From: an uncultured Clostridia bacterium
GTDB lineage: Bacteria > Bacillota > Clostridia > Christensenellales > Borkfalkiaceae
Direction: 5' to 3'
NCBI GenBank assembly: GCA_944354125.1
Contig: CALVPT010000005.1
Span: 45,569 to 109,568, forward strand
Length of the DNA stretch: 64,000 nt
The first letter of the stretch is position 1. The number at the start of each line of letters is the position of its first letter. Shown in pieces: positions 51,487 through 60,542 of this stretch. The notes below the pieces were generated by a model. It did no database searches. It was not told the DNA's origin and worked only from the letters and a program-made list of their open reading frames with translations. The translations under genes and the position numbers were made by a program.

Positions 51487-54135
51487 ATGGCAAAAAAGTA
51501 TTGTTACCTGTTCTCTGAAGGTAACGCATCAATGAGAGAGCTTCTGGGCGGCAAGGGCGCAAACCTTGCAGAGATGACCAAAATCGGTCTTCCCGTACCT
51601 CAGGGCTTTACCATTTCTACCGAGGCCTGCACCCAGTACTATGAAGACGGCAGACAGATCAATCCTGAGATAAAGGACGAAATCATGTCCTATATCGACA
51701 AGATGGAAAAGATCTGCGGCAAGAAGTTCGGCGATAAGGAAAATCCCCTTCTTGTATCCGTTCGTTCGGGCGCAAGAGCTTCCATGCCCGGCATGATGGA
51801 TACCATCTTGAACCTCGGCCTTAACGAAGAAGTTGTAAACACTATAGCAAAGAAGTCCAACAATCCCCGTTGGGCATGGGACTGCTACAGAAGATTCATT
51901 CAGATGTTCTCCGACGTCGTTATGGAAGTCGGCAAGAAGTACTTCGAAAAGCTCATCGATAAGATGAAGGAAGAAAAGGGCGTTCAGTACGATGTAGAAC
52001 TCAGCGCAGACGATCTTAAGACGCTTGCAAACCAGTTCAAGGCAGAGTACAAGGCTCAGCTCGGCAAGGACTTCCCCGATGATCCCAAGGAGCAGCTCTT
52101 CGAGGCAATCAAGGCAGTATTCCGCAGCTGGGACAACCCCAGAGCAAACGTGTACAGAATGGACCACGACATCCCTTACAACTGGGGTACCGCGGTAAAC
52201 GTTCAGATGATGGCATTCGGCAACATGGGCGACGATTGCGGCACGGGCGTTGCATTCACCCGTAACCCCGCAACAGGCGAAAAGGGCCTCATGGGCGAGT
52301 TCCTCATGAACGCTCAGGGCGAAGACGTCGTTGCAGGCGTTCGTACTCCCATGCCTATCTCCAAGATGGCAGAAGTTCTTCCCGACGTATATAAGCAGTT
52401 CCTCGAAGTCTGCAAGACTCTTGAAAATCACTACAGAGACATGCAGGATATGGAATTCACCATCGAGCAGGGCAAGCTCTACATGCTTCAGACCCGTAAC
52501 GGTAAGCGTACGGCAGCCGCTGCTATAAAGATCGCGTGCGACCTCATCGACGAGGGCATGATCACCGAGCAGGAAGCTTTAATGCAGATCGATGCAAAGT
52601 CGCTCGACATGCTTCTTCATCCCACGTTCGATCCCAAGGCGCTCAAGGATGCTGATAAGAACAATGTAGTCGGCAAGGGTATTGCCGCATCTCCCGGCGC
52701 AGCTGCTGGTACCATCGTATTCACCGCAGAAGACGCAGTAAAAGAGGGCAAGAAGGGCAAGAAGGTTGTCCTTGTAAGACTTGAGACCTCCCCCGAAGAT
52801 ATCGAGGGCATGAAGTTCTCCCAGGGTATTCTTACGGTAAGAGGCGGCCAGACCTCTCACGCAGCCGTTGTTGCAAGAGGCATGGGTACCTGCTGCGTAT
52901 CCGGTTGCGGCGACATCAAGATGGATGAAGAGAACAAGTGCTTCACCCTCGCAGGCAAGGTATATCACGAAGGCGACGGCATTTCGCTCGACGGTTCGAC
53001 CGGTAAGATTTACAATTGCATCATTCCCACCGTTCCCGCAGATCCCAACAGCGGTTACTTCGGAAGAATCATGGCTCTCGCCGACAAGTACAAGGCTCTC
53101 GGCGTAAGAACCAATGCAGATACTCCCAAGGATGCTAAGCAGGCAGCTTCCTTCGGCGCTCAGGGCATCGGCCTCTGCCGTACCGAGCACATGTTCTTCG
53201 ACCCTGCAAGAATCGGCGCATTCAGAGAGATGATCTGTTCCGATACCGTAGAAGAGAGAGAAGCGGCTCTCGCTAAGATAGAGCCCATGCAGCAGTCCGA
53301 CTTCGAAGGCCTCATGGAGGCGCTTGAAGGACAGCCTGTAACCATAAGATTCCTCGATCCTCCTCTTCACGAGTTCGTACCTACCGAAGAAGCAGACATT
53401 GAAGCGCTTGCAAAGGCTCAGGGCAAGTCGGTTGCTGCAATCAAGCAGATAATCGCTGACCTTCACGAGTTCAACCCCATGATGGGTCACCGCGGATGCC
53501 GTCTTACGGTAACCTATCCCGAAATCGCAGTAATGCAGACTAACGCCATAATCAAGGCAGCCATAAACGTTCAGAAGCGTCATCCCGACTGGAAGGTAGT
53601 TCCCGAAATCATGATTCCTCTCGTAGGCGAAGTAAAGGAACTCGCATTCGTAAAGAAAACGGTCGTTGCAACGGCTGATAAGGTAATCAAGGAATCGGGC
53701 GTAGACCTCAAGTATGAAGTCGGCACGATGATCGAAATTCCCCGTGCTGCACTTCTTGCAGACGAAATCGCAAAGGAGGCAGAGTTCTTCTGCTTCGGTA
53801 CCAACGACTTAACGCAGATGACCTTCGGCTTCTCGCGTGACGATGCCGGCAAGTTCCTTCCTGCATACTACAGCAACAAGATCTATGAAAGCGATCCGTT
53901 CTCCCGTCTCGATACGGCAGGCGTAGGCAAGCTCATGGATATGGCTGTAACGCTCGGCAAGGGCACGCGCAAGGATCTTCATTGCGGTATCTGCGGCGAA
54001 CACGGCGGCGATCCTTCGTCCATCGAATTCTGCCACAAGATCGGTCTTGACTATGTATCCTGCTCGCCTTTCAGAGTGCCCATCGCACGTCTTGCAGCAG
54101 CACAGGCAAATATCCGTAATCCGAGGTCCAAGTAA
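51487..54135 (+). CDS. ppdK: Pyruvate, phosphate dikinase
   Basis: PPDK interconverts pyruvate + ATP + Pi and PEP + AMP + PPi. At 882 residues it is full length. The nucleotide-binding domain starts LLGGKGANLAEMTKIGLPVP and has VSVRSGARASMPGMMDTILN. The swivelling phosphohistidine domain carries GGQTSHAAVVARGMGTCCVS with catalytic H458. The PEP-binding TIM barrel has GLCRTEHMFF, FCFGTNDLTQMTFGFSRDD and CGICGEHGGDPSS with the catalytic Cys near residue 833. Codon use is much more biased toward preferred codons than in neighbours (e.g. GTA, AAG, ATC), fitting high expression. In anaerobes it often works in glycolysis with PPi. Monocistronic. Confidence 0.97.
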   Translation: MAKKYCYLFSEGNASMRELLGGKGANLAEMTKIGLPVPQGFTISTEACTQYYEDGRQINPEIKDEIMSYIDKMEKICGKKFGDKENPLLVSVRSGARASMPGMMDTILNLGLNEEVVNTIAKKSNNPRWAWDCYRRFIQMFSDVVMEVGKKYFEKLIDKMKEEKGVQYDVELSADDLKTLANQFKAEYKAQLGKDFPDDPKEQLFEAIKAVFRSWDNPRANVYRMDHDIPYNWGTAVNVQMMAFGNMGDDCGTGVAFTRNPATGEKGLMGEFLMNAQGEDVVAGVRTPMPISKMAEVLPDVYKQFLEVCKTLENHYRDMQDMEFTIEQGKLYMLQTRNGKRTAAAAIKIACDLIDEGMITEQEALMQIDAKSLDMLLHPTFDPKALKDADKNNVVGKGIAASPGAAAGTIVFTAEDAVKEGKKGKKVVLVRLETSPEDIEGMKFSQGILTVRGGQTSHAAVVARGMGTCCVSGCGDIKMDEENKCFTLAGKVYHEGDGISLDGSTGKIYNCIIPTVPADPNSGYFGRIMALADKYKALGVRTNADTPKDAKQAASFGAQGIGLCRTEHMFFDPARIGAFREMICSDTVEEREAALAKIEPMQQSDFEGLMEALEGQPVTIRFLDPPLHEFVPTEEADIEALAKAQGKSVAAIKQIIADLHEFNPMMGHRGCRLTVTYPEIAVMQTNAIIKAAINVQKRHPDWKVVPEIMIPLVGEVKELAFVKKTVVATADKVIKESGVDLKYEVGTMIEIPRAALLADEIAKEAEFFCFGTNDLTQMTFGFSRDDAGKFLPAYYSNKIYESDPFSRLDTAGVGKLMDMAVTLGKGTRKDLHCGICGEHGGDPSSIEFCHKIGLDYVSCSPFRVPIARLAAAQANIRNPRSK

Positions 54136-54175
54136 TAGTGGTGTAAATCACAAACAATACTATATATAGTATATC

Positions 54176-54211
54176 AGGGCTTATCCCATCGCGGGATAAG
54201 CCCTATTTTTA
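54176..54211 (+). terminator. Terminator of ppdK
   Basis: AGGGCTTATCCC (54176-54187) pairs perfectly with GGGATAAGCCCT (54193-54204), followed by ATTTTT. It marks the end of the GC-richer core region. Confidence 0.92.
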
Positions 54212-54268
54212 TGCCAAAAATGGCTTAAAAAAAGCTCAAAAAAAGTATTTTCCATACAAGTTGAACAC

Positions 54269-54297
54269 TTGATTTTATCGCAAAAATATGGTATATT
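54269..54297 (+). promoter_or_regulatory. Promoter of the IS21-like remnant
   Basis: TTGATT (54269-54274), 17-base spacer, TATATT (54292-54297) with extended TGG. It lies 23 bases upstream of the ATG at 54320. Confidence 0.72.
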
Positions 54298-54319
54298 AAG
54301 AACAAGGAAGGTAGCAGTG

Positions 54320-54886
54320 ATGACCAATTACAGAGCAATTCTCCTATATTACAGTAAAGGAAATACGACTACGCAGATAGCCACTATCTGCGATTGTTCC
54401 CGTACTACGGTCATCCGTGCTGTAAAGAGGGCAAAGGCAATCAATCTGACTCTTCCGGTATCGGATAAGATAAAGGATGAAGAGCTGTATTTTATGCTTT
54501 ACCCTAACAGAGGCCCAAAAAAGGAGTATTATAGACCGGATTTCTACCTTTTGAACAAGGATAAGAAAAAGCGCGGCTTTACAAAATACCGTGCTTGGCA
54601 GAAGTATTGCCGCGTTGCCAAAAGGGAGGGGTATAAAGCATACGGCAAATCATGGTTCTACAAGTTATATAAAGATTATTTTTCGTTTTATACGCCTCCT
54701 CACGTCAAGCGCAGCGAAAATATGAAACAGATTAGACGCTTTACAATATGGAAAGAGTCTTATTCTGATGTAATAGAGTATTCTGATGAAGCAAGAGCCC
54801 GTTTGGAAGCGCAAATCGACGAATGGTGCAAAAAGCGACGATTGGATAAGAATAGGATATGGGTACCCTGTCCAAATGTGAGTTAA
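54320..54886 (+). pseudogene. IS21 IstA-like N-terminal DNA-binding protein (truncated or stand-alone)
   Basis: Starting at ATG 54320 (AAGGAAGG upstream), 188 residues. The first 40 (MTNYRAILLYYSKGNTTTQI, then ATICDCSRTTVIRAVKRAKA) form the helix-turn-helix that opens IstA transposases of the IS21 family, and LPVSDKIKDEELYFMLYPNR is the conserved block after it. The catalytic DDE core that should follow (IstA is usually 400 or more residues) is missing, and no istB partner is present. It has its own promoter, so it could be a domesticated DNA-binding protein rather than debris. No IS terminal repeats were recognised. It sits at the boundary of the AT-rich island. Confidence 0.6.
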
Positions 54887-54948
54887 AAGGATCTTCCTGA
54901 TGTTGTGGGTGGAGGCTGATTTTGCTATCATAAAAGAAAATAAGATTG

Positions 54949-54977
54949 TTGACGGTCAATGCAAAATTTGCTATACT
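54949..54977 (+). promoter_or_regulatory. Promoter of the zinc-ribbon peptide gene
   Basis: TTGACG (54949-54954), 17-base spacer, TATACT (54972-54977). The gene start at 54998 has AAAAAGGAGGTG upstream. Confidence 0.78.
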
Positions 54978-54997
54978 TAATAAAAAGGAGGTGAATT

Positions 54998-55183
54998 ATG
55001 AACATTTATATTTGTAAAAAGTGTGGCTGCGAAATGTGTGAAAGACCGACAAGGGGATATGGAAGGTGTCCTAACCCGAGCTGTGGACATAAATTGTATC
55101 CTGATGGGTATGAAGTTGCAATTATTAATGCCTCAGACCTGCAGGGCAAAATTTATCCTGCTCCTTCGTGGGAGGATGACTAA
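54998..55183 (+). CDS. Small zinc-ribbon protein (61 aa)
   Basis: A 61-residue protein with a near-perfect Shine-Dalgarno. Cysteines are spaced as two knuckles: IYICKKCGCEMC near residues 4-15, then YGRCPNPSCGHKLYPDGYEV near residues 21-40, a rubredoxin/zinc-ribbon layout that should bind one zinc. No further domain. Small zinc ribbons like this occur beside mobile and defence genes, but function cannot be inferred. Monocistronic; the following 270-base gap holds a hairpin (55211-55250), an AT-rich stretch with nothing visible, and the next promoter. Confidence 0.72.
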   Translation: MNIYICKKCGCEMCERPTRGYGRCPNPSCGHKLYPDGYEVAIINASDLQGKIYPAPSWEDD

Positions 55184-55210
55184 ATTTAAATTTGGATATA
55201 AAATTGAAAG

Positions 55211-55250
55211 AGGGGCTCTGCTGCTAAAAGAATTTAGCGGCGGAGCCCCT
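55211..55250 (+). terminator. Hairpin after the zinc-ribbon gene
   Basis: AGGGGCTCTGCTGCTAAA (55211-55228) pairs with TTTAGCGGCGGAGCCCCT (55233-55250) with two G-T wobbles. No U-run follows directly on plus, so termination is probable but not certain. Confidence 0.6.
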
Positions 55251-55394
55251 GTGCTATTACAAAAGAACACGGTAATCAAATTTTTTCATTAGGTGTTCGT
55301 AGTTTTTTTTTGAATGCACTTGATTGCATATATGTTGTAAAATTAAAAAAATTTAGGAAGCTAAAGTTTTATTTTAAAAATATGCTTTGAGGTA

Positions 55395-55423
55395 TTGATT
55401 TTTCTGTCAGAAAATGTTATAAT
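55395..55423 (+). promoter_or_regulatory. Promoter of the secretion/toxin island operon
   Basis: TTGATT (55395-55400), 17-base spacer, TATAAT (55418-55423). It lies 31 bases upstream of the XRE gene start. No other promoter was recognised by eye before 63741, and most genes are 0-30 bases apart, so one long transcript is possible. Confidence 0.82.
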
Positions 55424-55453
55424 ATAGCAAATTAGTATGGAGGCAAAGATATT

Positions 55454-55675
55454 TTGATTAGTTATAAGGGACTATGGAAGAAATGTATTGATAAAAACCT
55501 TAAAAAGAAGGATTTAATAAAATTAACGGGCATTTCTTCTGCGACGGTAGCTAAGTTGAGCAATAATGAAGCTGTTAGCTTGAAAACTCTAGAAACAATT
55601 TGTTTAAAGTTAGAGTGTAGCTTGTCTGATATAGTTTCAATTGAAAAGGATACGGGTGTTAATAATGAATTGTAA
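55454..55675 (+). CDS. XRE-family HTH regulator heading the island operon
   Basis: A 73-residue Cro-like protein starting at TTG with GGAGG upstream. KKKDLIKLTGISSATVAKLS is the helix-turn-helix, and VSLKTLETICLKLECSLSDI is the usual C-terminal pair of helices (HTH_26-like). Its 3' end overlaps the ATPase gene start by 11 bases, so the regulator is made with the operon. It is the first gene of a run of at least eleven same-strand genes and the obvious candidate for controlling them. Confidence 0.85.
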   Translation: MISYKGLWKKCIDKNLKKKDLIKLTGISSATVAKLSNNEAVSLKTLETICLKLECSLSDIVSIEKDTGVNNEL

Positions 55676-58600
55676 TGAGAGCTTAACTAAATATGAAATA
55701 GAGATGGCTGAATTGGAATCGGCGTATTCTTCCGATATTGTAAGATGTGACAAAAATTTGTCTTCTGCACAAACAACGTTACAAAATATTCGTGCGAATA
55801 TAGCAGTATTAGTTGATTCATGTAAAGATGAATTGGTAAAGAAATACACAAATTTCGCTATTGAAGAATTACAACCTTATTTGGAATGGTTTTCTATAAA
55901 TGTCGATTTGCAAGCTTATTGTGGCGATGAAGAATATCAGTCAAAAGTTGAAAAAATTAAGCAGTTAATTATACTAAAAGAACAGACCGAAGAGCTTATA
56001 GATAAAATCAAGTTAGAAAAGAAGAAAATAGAGGAGACTTATCATAGAACGACAGAAGAATTAACTAGGGATACAGAAGAAATATATACAGCATATGCAA
56101 ACACAATAACTACGGACTTAAATTTGGCGGGGAAAACCCCAAACAATACAATTCACTTACCGGATGAGTTATGTATTGGAAATTTGTTGAAGCCTAATAC
56201 GGGTGTATTCAGAAATATCAGTTCGGAAAATATTTTAAGATATCCATTTACTGTTAATATTAGATCAGGGAAAAATTTAATTATAAACACAGCTTCTTTT
56301 CATAACGATGAGAGAAATGATAGAATTTTTACCGCGCTAGTAATAAGATATTTGGAATCTTTCCCTGCTGGAACAGCAAAGTTTGGTGTGATTAACTATG
56401 TCATGAATTCAGGCTTATTACAAATACTTAATGCTTGCTCAAATAGTGTTCTTGCGTTAGATGACAGGGTTATTGATAATGCAAGAGATAAGGATCGTAT
56501 ACTGGCGACTATTACAAAGACCGCTCAAGAAACAAGTAGTGTTCTTTCAAGAAATTTCTGTGCCGATTTGCATGAGTTGTATGAAAAAAATATTAAAGGA
56601 GATTATTTCCAGGTATTATTTATAAAGGATATTCTTAGAGGGACAAATGAAGAAGGATTAAAAACACTTTTTAACTTAATTGAAACTTATTATGGTTGTG
56701 GTGTGCGCATTGTTTGGATGGATGATTTTTCTAATTTAAATCTTAGCAATCAGTCAGCACAATATAAGGAAAGGGTTAAGCTCATTTTGGATGCCTGCAA
56801 TGTGGTTACTCTGACTGAAAATGGCTATTTATATGAGGGTGCGCAAGTTGAGTTATTATCACTATCAGATGGCTGCACCAATGCGGATATATATTCATAT
56901 TGTTTAAAGTATAAAGGATATTTAAGCTCTACGCAAAAAGATAGTATTACATACGAAGATATTGGATTTGGGACGGATAATACACCTAGCATTGATTCGG
57001 CTACAATTTCTATTCCTGTGGCATGGAACGCGCCAAATGTTTGGGATATTGAGTTTAATTGTCAAAATGATGACCCCATAGCGAATTTGATTGTTGGTGT
57101 CCCCGGAACCGGAAAATCGCATTTCATCGATGCAATTATCTTAAATGGAGCTTGGAAATATTCCCCAGATGAACTCGTATTTCATTTGATTGACTTTAAA
57201 GACGGTTTGGCGTCATCAGCTTATGCGGATGACAGATGTAAAATACCGCATGTTAAAGTAGTTTCAACTAAAAATAAGAAAGAAGAAGCAGAAATAATTT
57301 TATCAGGCATTTTAGCTGAAAAAGAGCTTAGAGCGCAAAAATGTGCTAAATTAGGTGTGGGGAATATTGCCGCATATAATAAAAAAAGCGCAGTAAAAAT
57401 GCCTAGATTAATTGTCATAATAGATGAGTGTCAACATCTGTTTGACGATGAGTATTTGTCCCAAATGAGTGAGATAATCGTACGTGAAGGTCGTGCGATG
57501 GGTATTCATTTGGTTCTTGCGACCCAGACGGTAACTCCCAAAATGATGAAGACGATTGCATTCGTGAATGGTAGATACTGTTATCAAACTAAAACGGATA
57601 CAGAGTTAGGGGAGTTAATGGGAAAAGAGTTTAAATCTCGCCTGAATGAGGTTGATAAATCAACGCATCTTGTATTCGCAAAAGATTGGAAGGATAATGG
57701 AAAGGTGAAAAAGATTATACCGGCTTTCGATGGCGATACAGGAGATGATTATATCTGTCGTAGCGGTTATGCGCGTAAAATTCATAATAAATGGTCAAAT
57801 TACCCTATTGATGTATTCGATGTTAGCGACGTTAGTCCTATATATATTGAAAACACAAAATTTAGTGAACTCTTCAAAAATACGGAAGAGTTAAGTATTC
57901 CTGTAGGTATTAACTATCAGAATCGTTCGAATGTTCTTATAAGGTTGGAGCCTAAAAAACAAAATGCAGTCTTGCTGATAGGAACAAATGAGAATATCTC
58001 TAATGGAGTAATTTCATCTGTAATCATGAAGTCACTAATTGATAAGGTGAGATTGTATTATGTTGGTAAGAACAATGCCCCAGAAATTCAGATGGGATTA
58101 AATATATCGTCAAAAAAAGGCTATGCAAACATATATGCTTGTGATCAATATATGCTTGCACTTAAAGATGTTTATAGCATTTATAAAGAACGTAGGCAAC
58201 ATCCCGATGAGCGACACCAACCCGTTATCGTTGTTTTTGATGGCTTGCAAACAATGGAGGCGTTCATAAGCGACGAAAAATCTATACCCGCAGGATCGAA
58301 TATCGGAATGTCAATAACTCAGTCCGATGGACAACACTTGTCTTTTAGGGAAAGAAGAGAACTAAGAGCGCAACAGCAGGCTGCACTTAACCCTGATGAT
58401 GGAATCAAAGTATATGGAAAAGGGACTTTTATAGAACTTTTGGGGAACGCTTATAGTGTTAACATTTATATCTTTGCTGTTTTTGACTCGATTAGTATAA
58501 CTTCTTCAAATGGTAAGTTGTTTAGTTATAATGACAACAGGGTTCTTGGTGCTTGCAATTATAAGCTGTTTTTCCCCTCTTTTGACTCTGATGAAATTAA

Positions 58601-58784
58601 ACAAGTTATGGACAGCAGATTCAAAGAGACTATTTTAAATGGGCTGAATGAAAATCTTTGTTTTATGTCCGAAAATGTTCAAAGGGGCAAACAAAATCTA
58701 AAAGTAAAAGTTTATAATTATAGTAACCTCAAGACTTTAGAAAACAATATTGTTAAGAAATTTTTGGAGGAAAGTGTTGAATGA
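55665..58784 (+). CDS. FtsK/EssC-like ATPase without membrane anchor
   Basis: A 1039-residue ATPase. I choose ATG 55665; a TTG at 55641 would add eight residues. Residues 1-160 are a long coiled coil. Residues about 190-400 are a degenerate ATPase-like domain with no Walker A. The intact FtsK/SpoIIIE core follows: GVPGTGKSHF (Walker A, G478), FHLIDFKDGLASSAYADD, LIVIIDECQHLFDD (Walker B, D587/E588), GRAMGIHLVLATQTVTPKM. A third, degenerate copy lies near residues 760-900 (LLIGTNENISNG in place of the P-loop, VIVVFDGLQTMEA). Three tandem domains with one active copy resemble EssC of type VII secretion, but there is no FHA domain and no transmembrane segment. Followed directly by WXG100-like genes. 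Confidence 0.85.
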   Translation: MNCNESLTKYEIEMAELESAYSSDIVRCDKNLSSAQTTLQNIRANIAVLVDSCKDELVKKYTNFAIEELQPYLEWFSINVDLQAYCGDEEYQSKVEKIKQLIILKEQTEELIDKIKLEKKKIEETYHRTTEELTRDTEEIYTAYANTITTDLNLAGKTPNNTIHLPDELCIGNLLKPNTGVFRNISSENILRYPFTVNIRSGKNLIINTASFHNDERNDRIFTALVIRYLESFPAGTAKFGVINYVMNSGLLQILNACSNSVLALDDRVIDNARDKDRILATITKTAQETSSVLSRNFCADLHELYEKNIKGDYFQVLFIKDILRGTNEEGLKTLFNLIETYYGCGVRIVWMDDFSNLNLSNQSAQYKERVKLILDACNVVTLTENGYLYEGAQVELLSLSDGCTNADIYSYCLKYKGYLSSTQKDSITYEDIGFGTDNTPSIDSATISIPVAWNAPNVWDIEFNCQNDDPIANLIVGVPGTGKSHFIDAIILNGAWKYSPDELVFHLIDFKDGLASSAYADDRCKIPHVKVVSTKNKKEEAEIILSGILAEKELRAQKCAKLGVGNIAAYNKKSAVKMPRLIVIIDECQHLFDDEYLSQMSEIIVREGRAMGIHLVLATQTVTPKMMKTIAFVNGRYCYQTKTDTELGELMGKEFKSRLNEVDKSTHLVFAKDWKDNGKVKKIIPAFDGDTGDDYICRSGYARKIHNKWSNYPIDVFDVSDVSPIYIENTKFSELFKNTEELSIPVGINYQNRSNVLIRLEPKKQNAVLLIGTNENISNGVISSVIMKSLIDKVRLYYVGKNNAPEIQMGLNISSKKGYANIYACDQYMLALKDVYSIYKERRQHPDERHQPVIVVFDGLQTMEAFISDEKSIPAGSNIGMSITQSDGQHLSFRERRELRAQQQAALNPDDGIKVYGKGTFIELLGNAYSVNIYIFAVFDSISITSSNGKLFSYNDNRVLGACNYKLFFPSFDSDEIKQVMDSRFKETILNGLNENLCFMSENVQRGKQNLKVKVYNYSNLKTLENNIVKKFLEESVE

Positions 58785-59068
58785 AAATAAACTTGGACTA
58801 TGACGGATATGATATAAAATCATTGAGCGAAATTCATAGTGGCGCAGCAACTTTACAAAAAAGATGCGAAATATTGCTGGAATGCGAAGAAGATATGAGA
58901 GCTCAAATTGATCAAGCCAAAATTGACTTTGATACAGCGAATTATGATAAGGTATATGAGGTCATGAATAGTTTTAAAAAAAAGGTGGCCGAGTTTAGTG
59001 AAGACCTCAAGGATCTTATAGAATCAGTAGAAGCGTATAGAGAAGATATAGAAAGACGTTGGCGTTAA
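58781..59068 (+). CDS. Small helical WXG100/ESAT-6-like protein 1 (95 aa)
   Basis: Starts inside the ATPase stop (ATGA overlap). An all-helical 95-residue protein with a predicted hairpin of two helices: LSEIHSGAATLQKRCEILLE, then FKKKVAEFSEDLKDLIESVE. The turn contains KIDFDTANYDKVYEVMNSF, which shares the FDT-x-NYD motif with protein 3 at 59355. It lacks the exact W-x-G. Size, fold type and neighbours fit an ESX-type secreted or chaperone partner. Confidence 0.72.
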   Translation: MKINLDYDGYDIKSLSEIHSGAATLQKRCEILLECEEDMRAQIDQAKIDFDTANYDKVYEVMNSFKKKVAEFSEDLKDLIESVEAYREDIERRWR

Positions 59069-59082
59069 AGGAGAATATTATT

Positions 59083-59334
59083 ATGGCAAGAGAAGATGGA
59101 TATTTAAGTTCAAAAACAATTGTAAGAAATTTATTGACTGATGTTAATGAGTTTCAGTCAGCAGTAGAAACGGAAATCGCCAGCCTTTCTGCGTGTGCAG
59201 ATTCGTTGAGTGAGGCTTGGAGCGATGCACAATATCGTCAGTTCAGGAGTTATATTGATGATCTAACAAGCTCGTTGAAAAGTGACCTTAAGGTGTTAGA
59301 AGAAGCGGTAAGAGCCCTTGAAAATGAAACCTAA
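59083..59334 (+). CDS. Small helical WXG100-like protein 2 (83 aa)
   Basis: Starts at ATG 59083 with AAAGGAG upstream, giving 83 residues. ASLSACADSLSEAWSDAQYR contains a W-S-D turn at the position of W-x-G, followed by FRSYIDDLTSSLKSDLKVLE, so a helix-turn-helix hairpin as in WXG100 proteins. Of the four small proteins this is the closest to the canonical pattern (W near residue 50, F eight residues later). Gene spacing is 14 bases from the previous one. Confidence 0.75.
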   Translation: MAREDGYLSSKTIVRNLLTDVNEFQSAVETEIASLSACADSLSEAWSDAQYRQFRSYIDDLTSSLKSDLKVLEEAVRALENET

Positions 59335-59354
59335 TTAATAAGGAAGTGATTTAG

Positions 59355-59627
59355 ATGGATGTTAGCATTGATACTTCCGTTATAGAAGAAGGAATTAGTG
59401 GACTTTCTAGGTCAATTGAATCAATCTCAGGAGCGACTTCTGACATTCAAAGTTGTATATTGTCAGCGAAAACTGATTTTGATACAATTAACTATGATCG
59501 CGCCAATGAAAGTATAATCACGGCAAATGCTGCTTTAGAGCAAATGCAATCTAATTTAAACAATGCAAAAGAGTTTTTGGCTCGTTTAAATGACTTAATT
59601 GAGCAGTATGCTGGATTGCAGTATTAG
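59355..59627 (+). CDS. Small helical WXG100-like protein 3 (90 aa)
   Basis: A 90-residue helical protein with AAGGAAGTG upstream. IEEGISGLSRSIESISGATS is helix one, and LEQMQSNLNNAKEFLARLND helix two. The turn region KTDFDTINYDRANESIITAN carries the FDT-x-NYD motif shared with protein 1, so 1 and 3 look like paralogues and may act as one side of a heterodimer with 2 and 4. Confidence 0.72.
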   Translation: MDVSIDTSVIEEGISGLSRSIESISGATSDIQSCILSAKTDFDTINYDRANESIITANAALEQMQSNLNNAKEFLARLNDLIEQYAGLQY

Positions 59628-59639
59628 GAAAGATATGTT

Positions 59640-59906
59640 ATGAATATAGATTTTAATAATATTTGCAACATCCGTGAAACGTTAGATGAGGGAATGAGCC
59701 AGCTACAATCTTCTTATGAAAGTGACTGGGACGATCCGGTACATGATTCATATCATGGCTATATAGAGCAAGTCCAAAATTGTATAAACTCAATTACGGA
59801 ATCTGTTGAGACAGTTCTGGGGCTTCAAGAGGAATTGGCATCAATTGATATTGATTCTATTGGTGAAGAGTTTAACGTTTTAAAATCAGAAGTGGATGCA
59901 TTCTAA
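59640..59906 (+). CDS. Small helical WXG100-like protein 4 (88 aa)
   Basis: An 88-residue helical protein. IRETLDEGMSQLQSSYESDW, then DDPVHDSYHGYIEQVQNCIN, places a Trp-Asp-Asp turn where WXG100 proteins have W-x-G, followed by an amphipathic second helix. It ends three bases before the first toxin gene, so it may be the dedicated chaperone or co-secreted partner for the toxins. Confidence 0.72.
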   Translation: MNIDFNNICNIRETLDEGMSQLQSSYESDWDDPVHDSYHGYIEQVQNCINSITESVETVLGLQEELASIDIDSIGEEFNVLKSEVDAF

Positions 59907-59909
59907 CGT

Positions 59910-60542
59910 ATGGCAAAAGCGAATGTAAATATAGAAAACGTAGACAGTTTTCGGCAAGGCATAGAGTCACAGCGTGATTCTGTAATTGATAGCGTTGATA
60001 CGTATAATGCAACCATAGATGAAACCAAGGAAGCGTTGGCGGTGGAAAAAGAGAAAGCGGTAACGCTAATTGGTGAAGTGCAATCTACGTTATCCGTTTT
60101 ATTGTCTAAGATAGAAGAGCAGCGAGCTAAGGTTGAAGAGCTGCAAGCTTCTTTAGCGGCGCTTGAAGCCAGTGAGCCGGAAGAATATGAAACCGTATAT
60201 GAACCAGATGTTACCGATGATGAAGGCAATGTAATATCGGAAGGTGGATCATACGAGGTTGAAACAGCTGCGCATATAGCGTGGCGAAACGAAGTGGATA
60301 AGTTAAGCGGTGAGCTTGCAAATGAAGAAGATCGTTTAGCGCAGATGGAAGAAGTTGAAAGCAAGTTGCAAGCGGTTGCGAGTAAACTTGAAGAGCAGCA
60401 GGCAAAGCTGGACGAGTTGTATGCAGAACTCGAAGGGAGTCAGGAAGAAGTAAATGCACGTAGAGGAGAAATCGAAAGCTTCTCGGAAAGCGCTATAGAA
60501 AAACTTAATAAAATTTCTTCAGTCTTGCAAGAGTATTTGTCT
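59910..60542 (+). repeat. 633-bp direct repeat, copy A (toxin 1 N-domain)
   Basis: This stretch is nearly identical to 61558-62190 (same length, offset 1648 bases), with a few differences in the first 70 bases (e.g. GTAGAC/ATCGAC, GTCA/GGTA) and a handful near the 3' end. Identity stops abruptly at codon 211. Copies this similar are expected to recombine, swapping C-terminal toxin domains and looping out the immunity gene between. Confidence 0.93.

Noticed and set aside
59903..60364. Minus-strand open frames opposite both toxin N-domains (and the twin at 61512-62012)
   Set aside because: Their duplication simply mirrors the duplicated plus-strand domain; Ser-rich composition and no start signals.
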